DNA of 64,000 nt from NCBI RefSeq assembly GCF_021533215.1, contig NZ_JAJNKA010000013.1, positions 1 through 64,000 on the forward strand, in the 5' to 3' direction. How positions within the stretch are numbered: the first letter of the stretch is position 1; each line of letters starts with the position of its first letter. Position numbers and translations under genes: made by a program. Of this stretch, positions 26,435 through 36,444 are shown piece by piece. Origin of the DNA: Portibacter lacus. Lineage in GTDB: Bacteria > Bacteroidota > Bacteroidia > Chitinophagales > Saprospiraceae. Under the pieces are notes generated by a model. That model was not told the DNA's origin. It made no database searches and saw nothing but the letters and a program-made list of their open reading frames with translations.

Positions 26435-28489
26435 TTAGAACTTAACTAATAGAAAATTACCGATACTAGGAATAATTATATAGTAATAGCCAATATTATT
26501 GTTAGAAAGATCTAGCGTAAGGTTTCCAGTGGAATCTGTACTGAAAGTATTAGATCCATTTAGTGAAATCATGTGTCCATATACATCTAAAACCATTATG
26601 TTTTTTACACTCAATGGAAGTTTAATATTAACAAGATCCATTGTAGGATTAGGACTTATCTGAATACCTATTAATTCAGTTTCAATCATTCCATCAATTT
26701 CGATTTTCGAAGTATCACTAGCTAAGCATCCCGTATCTGTATTTTCACCTGTTAAGTAATAGATACCTGGGCGATCAATTTCAAGTTTATGTAAATCAGA
26801 CCCATCTGACCAAGTATATTTCACTCCTGCTTCTGATCCATCCAAATTTCCTATTTCTATACTTGTTCCTGGTGTTAAAACGATAAATGAATCTAATGTT
26901 ACTTTGGGTAGAGGGTAAACTGTGCTAACATTTGTTATTGAACTGTAGCACCCATTAATATTAGTATATGTATTAAGAATTTTGTAAATACCAGGCATTT
27001 CAGGATTGAATGTGTAGTTCAGCGTATTTTCCTCATGAAAGAATAAACCATCTTTTGCAATCTCAAATGTTGAATTTTCTTCTATTGTTTGGGTTTGGGA
27101 AGTGTCACTGAGCATTAGATCCGTAGGTGGATCTTTTTCACAATATTCTGCGACAAAATTTTCTAGGTGAAGTTTTGGTTTTGAGTGAACAAAATCTACA
27201 ATCTGAGTTTCGGTATCAGAGCAACCTAATACATTCATAAGAGTATAAGAAATCGGAACACTGGATGCTTTATTAGTAGGTGTAAATAAAGCCGTTCCAT
27301 CTCCATTGTCAGCAATAAACATTCCTTGATAATGACCTCCGCTATAATTGGCGATAAGTTCTGAAACATCTTGGTCCTCGCAATATTCTTTTTCAAGATT
27401 AGAAAAAGAAACGTAAGTAACACTATCTATTTCTAATTGCCATTCTAAACTGTCCGAACAGCCATTCATATTATCTGCAATACCTAATGCTGTATAATAA
27501 TTATTAGCTAAAGTGTCGGATAAAAAGAAATTGCTTGACTTATCGAAAGTATAAAATTTACTATTTATAAGAAAGCGAAAATTCACATTGTCCGAAGTGT
27601 TTTTAGAATTATTTTCAATGGATAAAAATTCATTTTCACAAGTCCTATCTGAAGTGACAAAGTTAGCGTCTGGTTTAAGTTTGTTCTTTACCTGAATAGT
27701 ATCAATTGTGGCACATAAACCTTGTGAAATTTCAATAAAAACATTTCTTTGATCTCCATTTTCTGGAAGATAGATTGCGTAACTATCCTTTGCCTCGTTA
27801 AACGTGGTTAAACCTTCAATTTCTAAAAAAAAGGAGGAATTGCTAGGATCAAATTCAGAATTATTAATAATAATTGTACTGTCACCAAAGCAAACCAGAG
27901 AAGGATTAAAACTAGAAATAGGGCTGAAAATTGTTCGTAATGTAATAGTTGTATCTTGTTTAAAATTACATCCAATGACCTCATAACTTGCAAGTATATT
28001 TAGACTGTCCCCATTATCTACAAATACTTTTATCAGAGAATCAATGCTTGTCAAGGGCGAGTCGCCTTGCCTATAAGTAACATTCGTGTAATTTCCATAA
28101 ATCGTTGAAAGGTCTTTAATAATCGTTTCTCCCTCATGAAAGCAACTCAAAGGCGGTATAGCAAATTTAATTTCTGGTTTGAACCTTAAAGAAAAGTATA
28201 TCGTGTCAATCAAAAGATTTCCGTTTTCACTAATAGGCATGTTGACTAACAAAAGTGAGTCGATGCCATTAATTAAAATGCTATCATCGGCAGAAATGGG
28301 AATATCTTCATTGAAAAGAAACCATTCAGAATTATATAGTAAAGAATCATGTATGTTGTTGAAATAAAATGTTTCCGTATAATTGCTACATATTATGGTA
28401 TCAATCCTATTGAAAGTGGTATCCTGAGCTGAACTTATAGTGCTCAAACTAATACCAATGAGCGCCAATAAAAAGGTTAATAGTTTCAT
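26435..28489 (-). CDS. T9SS-exported surface protein with C-terminal type A sorting domain
   Basis: The 684-residue product has a signal peptide ending ...STISSAQ, a long cysteine-containing beta-rich body with repeated Ig/PKD-like units (several CSDTE, CF-D and NGC segments), and a C-terminal type IX sorting domain: IGIQISPNPTMDLVNIKLP, then VLDVYGHMI and a closing GYYYIIIPSIGNFLLVKF. It should be carried across the outer membrane by the type IX system and attached or released at the surface. It is the last gene of the 14-gene SrfB/SrfC operon, overlapping the upstream lipoprotein gene by four bases. Adhesin or surface-scaffold roles are possible; nothing catalytic is seen. Confidence 0.85.
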   Translation of the reverse strand: MKLLTFLLALIGISLSTISSAQDTTFNRIDTIICSNYTETFYFNNIHDSLLYNSEWFLFNEDIPISADDSILINGIDSLLLVNMPISENGNLLIDTIYFSLRFKPEIKFAIPPLSCFHEGETIIKDLSTIYGNYTNVTYRQGDSPLTSIDSLIKVFVDNGDSLNILASYEVIGCNFKQDTTITLRTIFSPISSFNPSLVCFGDSTIIINNSEFDPSNSSFFLEIEGLTTFNEAKDSYAIYLPENGDQRNVFIEISQGLCATIDTIQVKNKLKPDANFVTSDRTCENEFLSIENNSKNTSDNVNFRFLINSKFYTFDKSSNFFLSDTLANNYYTALGIADNMNGCSDSLEWQLEIDSVTYVSFSNLEKEYCEDQDVSELIANYSGGHYQGMFIADNGDGTALFTPTNKASSVPISYTLMNVLGCSDTETQIVDFVHSKPKLHLENFVAEYCEKDPPTDLMLSDTSQTQTIEENSTFEIAKDGLFFHEENTLNYTFNPEMPGIYKILNTYTNINGCYSSITNVSTVYPLPKVTLDSFIVLTPGTSIEIGNLDGSEAGVKYTWSDGSDLHKLEIDRPGIYYLTGENTDTGCLASDTSKIEIDGMIETELIGIQISPNPTMDLVNIKLPLSVKNIMVLDVYGHMISLNGSNTFSTDSTGNLTLDLSNNNIGYYYIIIPSIGNFLLVKF

Positions 28490-29649
28490 ATACAGTTTTC
28501 TGAATATTCGTTTATAAAAGTTGCCCCCTCTTCATCGATTCTTGTAAGATGCAAATAATACTTACCATCTCTTTCCACAATTGCAGAGACAAGAACACCT
28601 TTGCCTGGCATTTCGATAATATCCAGAACTTTCTCATAGTATTCATCTATATATCTATGGCACCATAATGAGCCAACGGAACCTAGTTCAGATGAGAATT
28701 GTGATTGAATTTCCCCCTCAACTTGGATACCAGCCGTCACAAAATTGTTTCGAGATAGGAAAACCGCTTTTAAATCTTTTACTGGATATAAATCAATTTC
28801 ATTTACAAATGCAGTATTTGATTGGAGGTTGACCTCTATTGTTCTTCCGATGTCATTATGTACTCCAGTAAGAAAAACTGAGTTTCCTGAAGAAAAAACT
28901 TGGGAGCCAAAAAATAAGGTATCATTTGTTAAATCAAATTTTGCATAAGAATTACTAGTGACATCGTCTCTGATGAGTTCGGTACCTTCTTCATTGGTAT
29001 TTAATAAAAGGAAGTTATCGTTTTCTATACTTAATACATTTGAAATGGTACTATTTTCGAAGTAAGTTTTAACCCAAAGAAGGTTTGCAGTTTTATCCAT
29101 AGACAGTAAGCAAGAATAGGATGTTCCTTGAGAAAATAATTTACCTCCTAATAGCACTTCTTGCTTTTCAGTTGCATAAGAAAAGTTCATGAAGTGGATA
29201 GAATCAATATTATTATATGCTGTATCAATAAATGATTCGATGTCATTTATCATATAACTAAGATTAATATTTTCATCAATAACTTGAAGAATATATCCTC
29301 TACTTGATGTATATCCTATGAGATATTCATTTTCTAAAGTATTAAAGAAAGCCAGATTGCCTTGACCAACTTCAAGCAAAGTTTGTGACGTTAACAACCA
29401 GTTATCATTTAAGAATTCCTGAGTTATTTTTATAATTTGAATATTGTTGTTTTGGTCTTGGATGGCAGTAATAAAGTTATTGTCGTCCAGGGCAATTATG
29501 TTTGATTGTGTAGTAGCTGATAGCTCTGTGCTATTTAGTGTTTCTGAATAGTTGGGGATACTTTTGTTAGAAATATCTTCAAGGTTAGTTTTTATACAAC
29601 TAGCAATGGCTATTAGAACAAAACTTAGGATTACTATAATTCGCTTCAT
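28486..29649 (-). CDS. Lipoprotein with propeller-like repeats, unknown function
   Basis: The 387-residue product has a lipoprotein signal (LIAIASC, cysteine at residue 18). The body consists of repeated short blade-like units in which hydrophobic strands alternate with NNFITA or NDFLL-like turns (for example LDDNNFITAIQDQNNN, SIENDNFLLLNTNEEG, SRNNFVTAGIQ), suggesting a beta-propeller. I cannot name the family. It overlaps the 468-codon reading upstream by one base (TAATG) and the T9SS gene downstream by four, so the three genes at the end of the operon are translated together. An outer-membrane, periplasm-facing location is likely. Confidence 0.7.
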   Translation of the reverse strand: MKRIIVILSFVLIAIASCIKTNLEDISNKSIPNYSETLNSTELSATTQSNIIALDDNNFITAIQDQNNNIQIIKITQEFLNDNWLLTSQTLLEVGQGNLAFFNTLENEYLIGYTSSRGYILQVIDENINLSYMINDIESFIDTAYNNIDSIHFMNFSYATEKQEVLLGGKLFSQGTSYSCLLSMDKTANLLWVKTYFENSTISNVLSIENDNFLLLNTNEEGTELIRDDVTSNSYAKFDLTNDTLFFGSQVFSSGNSVFLTGVHNDIGRTIEVNLQSNTAFVNEIDLYPVKDLKAVFLSRNNFVTAGIQVEGEIQSQFSSELGSVGSLWCHRYIDEYYEKVLDIIEMPGKGVLVSAIVERDGKYYLHLTRIDEEGATFINEYSENCI

Positions 29650-30962
29650 TAAAAATTGGCTTGGAATGAAATAAATTGATCGGGATCCGCGGATATTTCA
29701 AATCCTATTGAAATGGTTTCTTCTTTTACTTCTGCATTATTGCTTTTTAAATGCTTATATCCTGCATTTTTAAACCTTTTTAATTGTATAAAATGATTTA
29801 GTTGTATATGCGCTGCATTCGTAATGAAAGTTCCTAGTGCGATTCCTCCACTAATTAAGAAACGCTTATTATGTTTGTTAGCATTATAAAGATCAGAATC
29901 AGCAATTCTAAAGGTTTCAGCGGAAGCATGTTGGTTATAATATTTGTTAGATTTATATTTGCTATATATAGAATATCCAGCAGAAGTAACAAATAAACCA
30001 GAGTAGAAAATTGTTCTTGAAACTCTTGAAGTTTTATATCTCCCATATTTCATATGCCCTATTCCTGGAATCAAGTAATCTTGAGCTAGCGGAGCTTGAT
30101 ATTTTGTACTGTCTTTGACTGAAATTTTATCAATGTAAGCTTGATCGATTTCTATTTTTTCAAATGGTGGAATAGTAGGTAGTAATTTTATTCCTTTCGC
30201 TGTTGCAGAATCGACTGCAGCTTTTACAAAATCCTCTGTAGCTTTATCTGACCAATCATATTTACTTTTCTTGATATTTTTTGCTACTCCAGCTAAGTTT
30301 AAGTTTCTTTTGTCTTCAATCTTAATATATTCTAAAGACAGTTCATAAGTGTTATTTTTATTTTGGTCGATTCTAAATTCTACACTTTTTAATAGATCAT
30401 TTTCATAGGCGTTAAAAGAAGGTTTGTTTACTAAGGATGCATCTATGTGTCCTGAAGTAATTAGACCTTCAAGTAGATATTTATAAAATGTATAGACTTT
30501 TATAATGCTTTCATCCGAATCTAATTTTTTGGAAATAGTTTTTACTTCACTAAAGTCATCTCCAAATTTAAATTTTTTATAGTAAATAGGAGATTCAGTA
30601 TCTATTTCTAATATTGCCTGGCTATATTGAGAAGGGTTATAATTTTCAGGTAGATAGGAGTCAATGATGTCGCTTATATATTGTGGACTAATATTGTGAA
30701 ATAATCCTACTAATACTGATCTAGATCTATATCGATCATCCATTGATATATCTTGATCGAGCATATTTAAGACAGACTCAAAAAACAAGTTGTAAAAATG
30801 AAATGCTTCTTCTTGAAAAGCTACAATTTGTGTACTATCGAGAGCGGAGCTATCTAACCTTGTTGCATTATCATTTGTCTGGCCATTGCAATCAAATGAA
30901 AAAGCAAATACTAAGAAAATGATAATTATTGCCCTTATTGTTATAGGATCAATTAATCTCAT
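29649..30962 (-). CDS. Envelope protein with DUF5683-like C-terminal region
   Basis: From the ATG at 30962 the product is 437 residues, beginning MRLIDPITIRAIIIIFLVFA with a signal ending near FDCNGQ. A longer reading from 31055 places 31 residues before the signal and overlaps the upstream gene by 107 bases, so it was rejected. The middle is helical. The C-terminal 150 residues contain QDYLIPGIGHMKYGRYKTSR followed by two hydrophobic segments (TIFYSGLFVTSAGYSIYSKY and FLISGGIALGTFITNAAH), the layout of DUF5683-type membrane proteins of Bacteroidota. The start overlaps the preceding stop by 14 bases. Its role in the operon is unknown; it may be an outer-membrane or periplasm-facing component. 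Confidence 0.7.
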   Translation of the reverse strand: MRLIDPITIRAIIIIFLVFAFSFDCNGQTNDNATRLDSSALDSTQIVAFQEEAFHFYNLFFESVLNMLDQDISMDDRYRSRSVLVGLFHNISPQYISDIIDSYLPENYNPSQYSQAILEIDTESPIYYKKFKFGDDFSEVKTISKKLDSDESIIKVYTFYKYLLEGLITSGHIDASLVNKPSFNAYENDLLKSVEFRIDQNKNNTYELSLEYIKIEDKRNLNLAGVAKNIKKSKYDWSDKATEDFVKAAVDSATAKGIKLLPTIPPFEKIEIDQAYIDKISVKDSTKYQAPLAQDYLIPGIGHMKYGRYKTSRVSRTIFYSGLFVTSAGYSIYSKYKSNKYYNQHASAETFRIADSDLYNANKHNKRFLISGGIALGTFITNAAHIQLNHFIQLKRFKNAGYKHLKSNNAEVKEETISIGFEISADPDQFISFQANF

Positions 30963-32844
30963 ATTCGAAAGTTTTAATTTTACCAGTAGCAGAATCATAG
31001 CTAATATTGGTAATGTTAATACTTGAAACCACTGTCTGCCTTGTTCTTTTGACACTTAAGAGTTGATCTTCAAGTTTTTTATAGCTAACATTAAATTTTT
31101 CACCGTTTACTTTTTTATTTAGATTAATCGAATTGTTGAGGATGGAATTTTCTAAAAAATCTAAACTAGCTTCTTTCTTTTTTAATATTTCCTCGGTTCG
31201 TCCTGTTTTACCAGTATTTCCATACTCTGCTAGAGATTGAAAAACATCGCTAAGGTATTCATTCGAAGTCTTAAAACTTATTAGTTTAGAGGCGCTTGTT
31301 TCAAAGCCATCTTTTGAATTTTTAGCTACCACTGTTAGTCTATATTTTCCCACATATTTTGAAAATATTTCTGTTGACATTGAAGACGGTGAACTTAATT
31401 GAAGATCACTAGATGACCATGAAAATCGGTCTCCAATAACAGTTCCTTCTAGATCTCCAGTTACGGTATATGTGGTGTTGATCATTGGAGATTTATTAAT
31501 AAAAATATCAAGCGTTGGACATCCTGTTGGTGAAGTACTTTTTCTTGTGGGGCATTGGTCATCTGCGTTATTGACCCAAGTGCCTCCTTGAGGAGAGTTT
31601 TTATTAGATGTAGTTTCTTTAGAAGCCGGATCACCTTTACCGTCGTTGTCGATATCACTATACCAGACAAATAATGTGGATGAAGGAACTCCACGGCAAG
31701 AACAATCATCTAGTACAATATCACCCTGGGTGTCCGGGTTTCCATCATCACAACTATCACCGATATTTAGGCTGAGGACACTACAATCAAAAAGCTGTGG
31801 GTTTCCATCAGCAACGTCTGTAGTTTCTTTTTCAAGGGGCTTAGTTGGTATGGGTTTATCCACAGGAGGTTCCTCAGTCGGGACTGGTAAAGTATCTAAA
31901 GGTAAAGGGGGTTCTAGTTTTTTTCTACCCAGTTCCTTAATTTCATATATTTTTAACTTCCCATCTTTATCTTCCAATAATGTAACTCCCAAAGTAATAT
32001 CGAATTCTGACCTTTTGCCGTCTTTGAAGAAAACATAGTTAATCGGATACTCAGCATTAACCACCTTTACATAGTCACTCATGACAGGAGGATTACTATC
32101 GCCATGAGATATGACTTCGGAATTGCTTTTAATTTTAGCAATGTCAAGCATTGTTTTGCTTGAATCTATAGAATAACTGTAATATTTATCAATAATGCTG
32201 GTATATTCTACTTCTGTTAATTCACCAAGTTTATAGTAGCTTGCAATGGGAAATTGCATCTTTGATAGTAATGCTTGTTTGTTCCCTAAGTCAGTGTCAT
32301 TATGATATTCAGCTATAAACTTCAGCAGATGCTCGTCATCTTGAACGGTGAATGAGCACTGTTTGTATAAAAGTGTAGCCAAGGCTAAGATTATTATCAC
32401 ACCGACTCCAGCAAGAATCTTCCTCCATGGAATACTCGTAGTTGTTGTAGAAACAATAGTGGAAGTAGGAATGCCCGTAGGTGGAATTATTGCCTTTTTT
32501 TCTTTCGTATGGACTTTTGTACCAAGGGGTACTTCCTGTTCATATAGGTTTCCATCGACATGATAAAACTCGAAGTTATCATTCATAACGAAATAGCTGT
32601 CATCATTCTGCTCTTCGAAATCTTTTTCGCTAAGAAAAGTGAGGTTCGGGGGTATCGTTATATTTAGAGATAGTTCTTCTTCAAAATAAGAAGACTTGAT
32701 ACCTATTGTAAAGGCTTTGTTAGTTCGTTTAAGACCTACTAACTGATTATTAATGGATGGATGAATATCAAAATGGTAACTAGAACCCCCATATTCAAAT
32801 TTCACTCTTGTGATACCTTTTTCCTGAATTAGATTACCTTTCAT
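30949..32844 (-). CDS. Single-pass membrane protein with cytosolic beta domain and periplasmic Asp-rich region
   Basis: The 631-residue product has a beta-rich N-terminal domain (1-115, no signal peptide), a proline/threonine linker, one transmembrane helix at 143-160 (ILAGVGVIIILALATLLY), then an extracytoplasmic part. That part holds a helical domain (about 170-310), a proline-rich linker, a cysteine/aspartate-rich stretch (GDSCDDGNPDTQGD, then WYSDIDNDGKGDP and ADDQCPTR, resembling thrombospondin-type-3 calcium-binding repeats), an Ig-like domain (about 440-520) and a helical tail. The topology is therefore N-in, C-out. It starts one base after the stop of the coiled-coil protein gene. Its combination of a cytosolic domain and a calcium-type repeat suggests a link between cytosol and envelope; no family name is claimed. 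Confidence 0.7.
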   Translation of the reverse strand: MKGNLIQEKGITRVKFEYGGSSYHFDIHPSINNQLVGLKRTNKAFTIGIKSSYFEEELSLNITIPPNLTFLSEKDFEEQNDDSYFVMNDNFEFYHVDGNLYEQEVPLGTKVHTKEKKAIIPPTGIPTSTIVSTTTTSIPWRKILAGVGVIIILALATLLYKQCSFTVQDDEHLLKFIAEYHNDTDLGNKQALLSKMQFPIASYYKLGELTEVEYTSIIDKYYSYSIDSSKTMLDIAKIKSNSEVISHGDSNPPVMSDYVKVVNAEYPINYVFFKDGKRSEFDITLGVTLLEDKDGKLKIYEIKELGRKKLEPPLPLDTLPVPTEEPPVDKPIPTKPLEKETTDVADGNPQLFDCSVLSLNIGDSCDDGNPDTQGDIVLDDCSCRGVPSSTLFVWYSDIDNDGKGDPASKETTSNKNSPQGGTWVNNADDQCPTRKSTSPTGCPTLDIFINKSPMINTTYTVTGDLEGTVIGDRFSWSSSDLQLSSPSSMSTEIFSKYVGKYRLTVVAKNSKDGFETSASKLISFKTSNEYLSDVFQSLAEYGNTGKTGRTEEILKKKEASLDFLENSILNNSINLNKKVNGEKFNVSYKKLEDQLLSVKRTRQTVVSSINITNISYDSATGKIKTFEYEIN

Positions 32845-32845
32845 C

Positions 32846-33760
32846 TTATTTGCAGTTATTTAGTTTTTTCAATGGATGTTCGTTGGACATAATATCTTCT
32901 TTCTTTTCTTCTAATATTGTAAGGAGAAACGGGTAGTCAATTGCCCAGTTTTTTATTGTTTCTATATCTTTAAGCCTGTATTCTGCAGTACTTAGATACT
33001 TTAGGTCTTCAAGTCCCTGTCTGACCCTACAATATACACTTGGGTAATTCTTGATCAATAATGAAAGTTCTGTTGATGCTGATTTTACATTCGCATTTTC
33101 ATCTTTCGTTAACGAGTCAAGTGAAGTAAGGACTTTCATTACTTGCTCGGACACATAATCTGAATTTATTACTTCCCTTGCATCTGATATCACTTTGGAT
33201 TTTCTTTTCCAGTCTTCGTAGTTTTCAGAAAGTTCAACGATGAAAGGTGTTGTTCCTTCTGAAGACAACCAGTCAGAAATATCTTCTCCTATTTTTTCGA
33301 ACTCGTTTGTATTGATGTCGAAGTTGCCACGTGAGATGTAGGTAGTTAGATCAGACTGAAGACCTTCAAGCAGCTTTCTCTTTATAAGAGGGTATTTTGC
33401 TAGCTTGTCCTTTTGCTCTGATACCGTCTGTTCTAAGGCTTTCACATTTGCTTCTGCTTGCGATAGCTGCGTTATAGATATCTGTTGTTCAGCAATCATG
33501 CTATTTAATTCCTTAATTTTCTGAGATAGTTCTTTATTGCTTTTTTCTTCGGATGAAAGTTGGGTTCTTAGTAGCGCAAGCTCATGTATCAAACTATCTT
33601 TTGACTTATGTTGCTTTAGAAGCTGATCATTTAGAATTGCAGTAGAGGCTTCTAGTGCAGATACTCTTTGTTCTAAATAGGGTATTATGGTACTGGTGTC
33701 AATTTGACTCCAGCATGATAGACTCATCATAGAAAGTAGTATGATTGAGATATATTTCAT
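32846..33760 (-). CDS. Exported coiled-coil protein
   Basis: The 304-residue product has a signal peptide (MKYISIILLSMMSLSCWSQ), then about 100 residues of near-continuous coiled coil (LEQRVSALEASTAILND onward, with SKDSLIHELALLRTQLSSEE and AEANVKALEQTVSEQKD), and a helical C-terminal half. The cysteine at residue 16 could be lipidated, but the lipobox is not canonical. It overlaps the upstream 287-residue gene by four bases. A structural, spacer-like role in the periplasm fits the coiled coil. No homologue is recognised. Confidence 0.65.
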   Translation of the reverse strand: MKYISIILLSMMSLSCWSQIDTSTIIPYLEQRVSALEASTAILNDQLLKQHKSKDSLIHELALLRTQLSSEEKSNKELSQKIKELNSMIAEQQISITQLSQAEANVKALEQTVSEQKDKLAKYPLIKRKLLEGLQSDLTTYISRGNFDINTNEFEKIGEDISDWLSSEGTTPFIVELSENYEDWKRKSKVISDAREVINSDYVSEQVMKVLTSLDSLTKDENANVKSASTELSLLIKNYPSVYCRVRQGLEDLKYLSTAEYRLKDIETIKNWAIDYPFLLTILEEKKEDIMSNEHPLKKLNNCK

Positions 33761-34620
33761 TTATTATTTCTATTAGCAATAAAGTGATCATCTAGCATTT
33801 TTAATAAGTTCTGCTCTTTAGACTTAGTAGCGACACTGTTTCTAAGTAAGTCGTTTTCGCTATAGTCTTTAACTTCTTCTTGCAAAGAAGCAGTGATTTT
33901 TCGATCGAATTCCTTAGTGTCTATGTAGTCTCGTACTTTGCCATAAATTGTATTATAGTACTGTGTGTCGAGTCTTTTTCTATTTTTTGAAACTGCTTCT
34001 TGAACCATCTCACAATTTTCAATCGAAGGATTACTTGCATAGCTATCCAGCGAATCACGGTACATTATGGTCTTTGTAATATCAAAAAAGTCTCCTTCAG
34101 TATATCTAAGTATTTCACCATCTAGTCCCTGCCTACGCGAAGATCTTGATGTGGTGTATCCAGCAACCATGTATATATCAGTCATCCACTTTTTGACATC
34201 AGTCACTAATTCCCGCTGACGCGCATCTATATTTTGATTCCTGTATCGTTTAAGTTCTCCATTGAGCTTGACCATCAGAGAGCGGTCATTGCAAGCATAT
34301 CGTATGAAATTCTTAGTAGCTTGTACTAGGGTAGCAATATATTCGTAGTCAAGTAGTTCTTGTAGACTTTTTTTATTGCCCGCATTAATATTATTCATGG
34401 AGTATGCTGCTTGTATTGCAGTCGCAATATTGTCATAAGTTGTTTTATTCCATTGTTGAGTAGATAGTTGAGTAATATCTGCTTTTATCTGCTTAACTAT
34501 CTCAGAATCATTAGCCCCCGATGATTGATCAGCTTTAGACGTTGAGTCAAGAAGGGAAGGGATAAAGAGTAAACCGCACGCAATAGAAATCACTCCAAGA
34601 AAAATTAGTAATCGTTTCAT
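33757..34620 (-). CDS. Membrane-anchored helical protein, unknown function
   Basis: The 287-residue product begins with a single hydrophobic segment (LLIFLGVISIACGLLFIPSL) followed by an all-helical body rich in charged residues, with no cysteine motif or catalytic signature. It may be a signal anchor facing the periplasm, or a lipoprotein if C15 is used, though the residues before it are not a clean lipobox. It starts 21 bases after the stop of the 600-residue gene and overlaps the coiled-coil gene by four bases. Confidence 0.6.
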   Translation of the reverse strand: MKRLLIFLGVISIACGLLFIPSLLDSTSKADQSSGANDSEIVKQIKADITQLSTQQWNKTTYDNIATAIQAAYSMNNINAGNKKSLQELLDYEYIATLVQATKNFIRYACNDRSLMVKLNGELKRYRNQNIDARQRELVTDVKKWMTDIYMVAGYTTSRSSRRQGLDGEILRYTEGDFFDITKTIMYRDSLDSYASNPSIENCEMVQEAVSKNRKRLDTQYYNTIYGKVRDYIDTKEFDRKITASLQEEVKDYSENDLLRNSVATKSKEQNLLKMLDDHFIANRNNK

Positions 34621-34641
34621 TTTATGTAAGATTGTAACTCT

Positions 34642-36444
34642 TTATTTTTTTAGATAAGCTTGTATTTCGCTATTTTGCCGTTTCGATAATTTGTTTGCTT
34701 GGAAGATTTCATTAAATTTTTTGTTTTTTTCACCTCCCGTTGCACTACCCTTAATTATCTTATCTATGTTCTCCATTACCGTTAATCTCTTCAATAAACC
34801 GTCATAATCATTAGATGAATAGTGTTTAGAATTCATTTTTGTGAAGTCTAACTTTTTATCTTTCAATGATATTAGATTATTAATATTCGAAGATGCAGAT
34901 GACCACTTAATTGTCTCGGAAAAATCTATGATTTTTTCAAGTTCTAGTTGGTACTTTAGTGCTGATGGCTGATCAGTAAGGGGCTTTGTTTTCTTTTTCA
35001 ACACCTTTGCTTCAGAATTTTTAGCAGAGTCAATTTCTACATTTGAATCGTCCTTTTTATCAGTATTATCTTTAGTTAAATTATTCTGTAATGAATCAGC
35101 TAAAGGCAAATTCATCGCTGAATCATTAGCTATGCTTGTGTGATCTTTTGCAGACGAGTCCTCCTTGTTGTCATTAGATGGATAAGTAGAAAGCCATCTA
35201 ATCATCAAAAGACTGATAACCAATAAGATAAGGACGATCAGTACAGGAACTATGTAAGGTTTGATATTTTCAAACTTAGAGGTTGAAGACTCGTTAGTGC
35301 GAGCGTCACGTTTCTTATGTGTTACAAGTGGTTGTAACTTAACTTCGATGTTAGTTTTGTCAGCTAGAATTTCTGATTTTTCTTTATATCCTTTTACCGA
35401 GAAAGTGATTTGTTCTTTATCTAATGGTTGGACATTCTCAAGTTTAAGCGGATTTGTTGATTTTAGTTTTTGGTTGTTTCTAGTATACTTAAATTTCTTT
35501 ATATTGTTTCTTCCATCAATACTTAAGAGAGTAATCATGTAAGTTTTTTTGATTGGCTCGATCTTTTCTGTGAGCTTGATGGTCTTTTCGTCAGCACAGT
35601 GTTCTTTCGAATCTGCTAAATCTCCTATTTTATAATTCTTAGTTAACTTTTCGTATCGTTCTTTTTGAAATAAAATCTCAATTTGATCCTGATAACTAAG
35701 AGGAAAAATAGATAGCTTATTAGCTACATTCCATTCATCGTAGGAGTTTTTATTTATAGAGACCTTTAAGCCTTCGGGCGACAAGTATTCCTCCTTATGT
35801 CCTTTCAAGGTAATCTCTAAATTATATTCTCTTTTCGAATTTCCATTCAAAGGAGTAAGACTTTGGTAGTCTTTTCGTAAGCTTTCAGGTAGAAATAAAA
35901 CTTCTTGATAGTCGAAATATTCTTTTCGAATCGGATCAGTAAAGAAGTGTTCTAGCTCTTCATCTGATTTAAAATACTCAGCTCCGTACTTTCTATTTTG
36001 CGGAGAGGGGGAGAGATCGTAATTTGCTGGTTGAGTCCTAAATGAAGAAACAATTTCGTCAAAATATGATTTTCGTTCTCGTTCTTCTGTGATTTTATAA
36101 TTAGCTCCAATATATTTCTCTCTGTAAGTCGTAAACAGCTTCTGTAATGAACTTACAGGTGAAACTAGCTGAACATTCGTGGGCACATAAATAGTTACAG
36201 CCATGAATCCAGGTCTGTTACCCCAGTCATAGAGGGTGTAGTACAAGGTGTAAACAACTTGTTGTTGCGTATACTCGATAGCATAGTAATTTTCTCCTCC
36301 AACATCTGTTGATCGATAATAAGTACTAACATCTTTTAAGGTATCTTGAATCTCCTTATTGTTTGGATTGATTCCATCAGAATTAAAAAATACTTTGACT
36401 CCTCTCTTTGTGCCCCAAAATATGAATTCAATATCATTTACCAT
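34642..36444 (-). CDS. Single-pass membrane protein with large cytosolic region
   Basis: The 600-residue product has no signal peptide. Residues 1-200 form a mixed domain opening MVNDIEFIFWGTKRGVKVFF with a YTLYYTLYDWGNRPGFMAV core. About 205-375 holds two or three beta-sandwich repeats (NLEITLKGHKEEYLSPEGLK and ITFSVKGYKEKSEILADKTN share the pattern V.KGYKE), resembling carboxypeptidase-regulatory-like folds. One transmembrane helix lies at 397-417, and the rest is acidic, low-complexity and helical. The topology is N-in, C-out. It overlaps the GTPase gene by seven bases, so the two are very probably partners. The N-terminal domain is not recognised. Confidence 0.65.
   Translation of the reverse strand: MVNDIEFIFWGTKRGVKVFFNSDGINPNNKEIQDTLKDVSTYYRSTDVGGENYYAIEYTQQQVVYTLYYTLYDWGNRPGFMAVTIYVPTNVQLVSPVSSLQKLFTTYREKYIGANYKITEERERKSYFDEIVSSFRTQPANYDLSPSPQNRKYGAEYFKSDEELEHFFTDPIRKEYFDYQEVLFLPESLRKDYQSLTPLNGNSKREYNLEITLKGHKEEYLSPEGLKVSINKNSYDEWNVANKLSIFPLSYQDQIEILFQKERYEKLTKNYKIGDLADSKEHCADEKTIKLTEKIEPIKKTYMITLLSIDGRNNIKKFKYTRNNQKLKSTNPLKLENVQPLDKEQITFSVKGYKEKSEILADKTNIEVKLQPLVTHKKRDARTNESSTSKFENIKPYIVPVLIVLILLVISLLMIRWLSTYPSNDNKEDSSAKDHTSIANDSAMNLPLADSLQNNLTKDNTDKKDDSNVEIDSAKNSEAKVLKKKTKPLTDQPSALKYQLELEKIIDFSETIKWSSASSNINNLISLKDKKLDFTKMNSKHYSSNDYDGLLKRLTVMENIDKIIKGSATGGEKNKKFNEIFQANKLSKRQNSEIQAYLKK

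Noticed and set aside
29649-31055. Longer start for the DUF5683-like gene
   Set aside because: It would place 31 residues ahead of a clear signal peptide and overlap the upstream gene by 107 bases; the ATG at 30962 is better.
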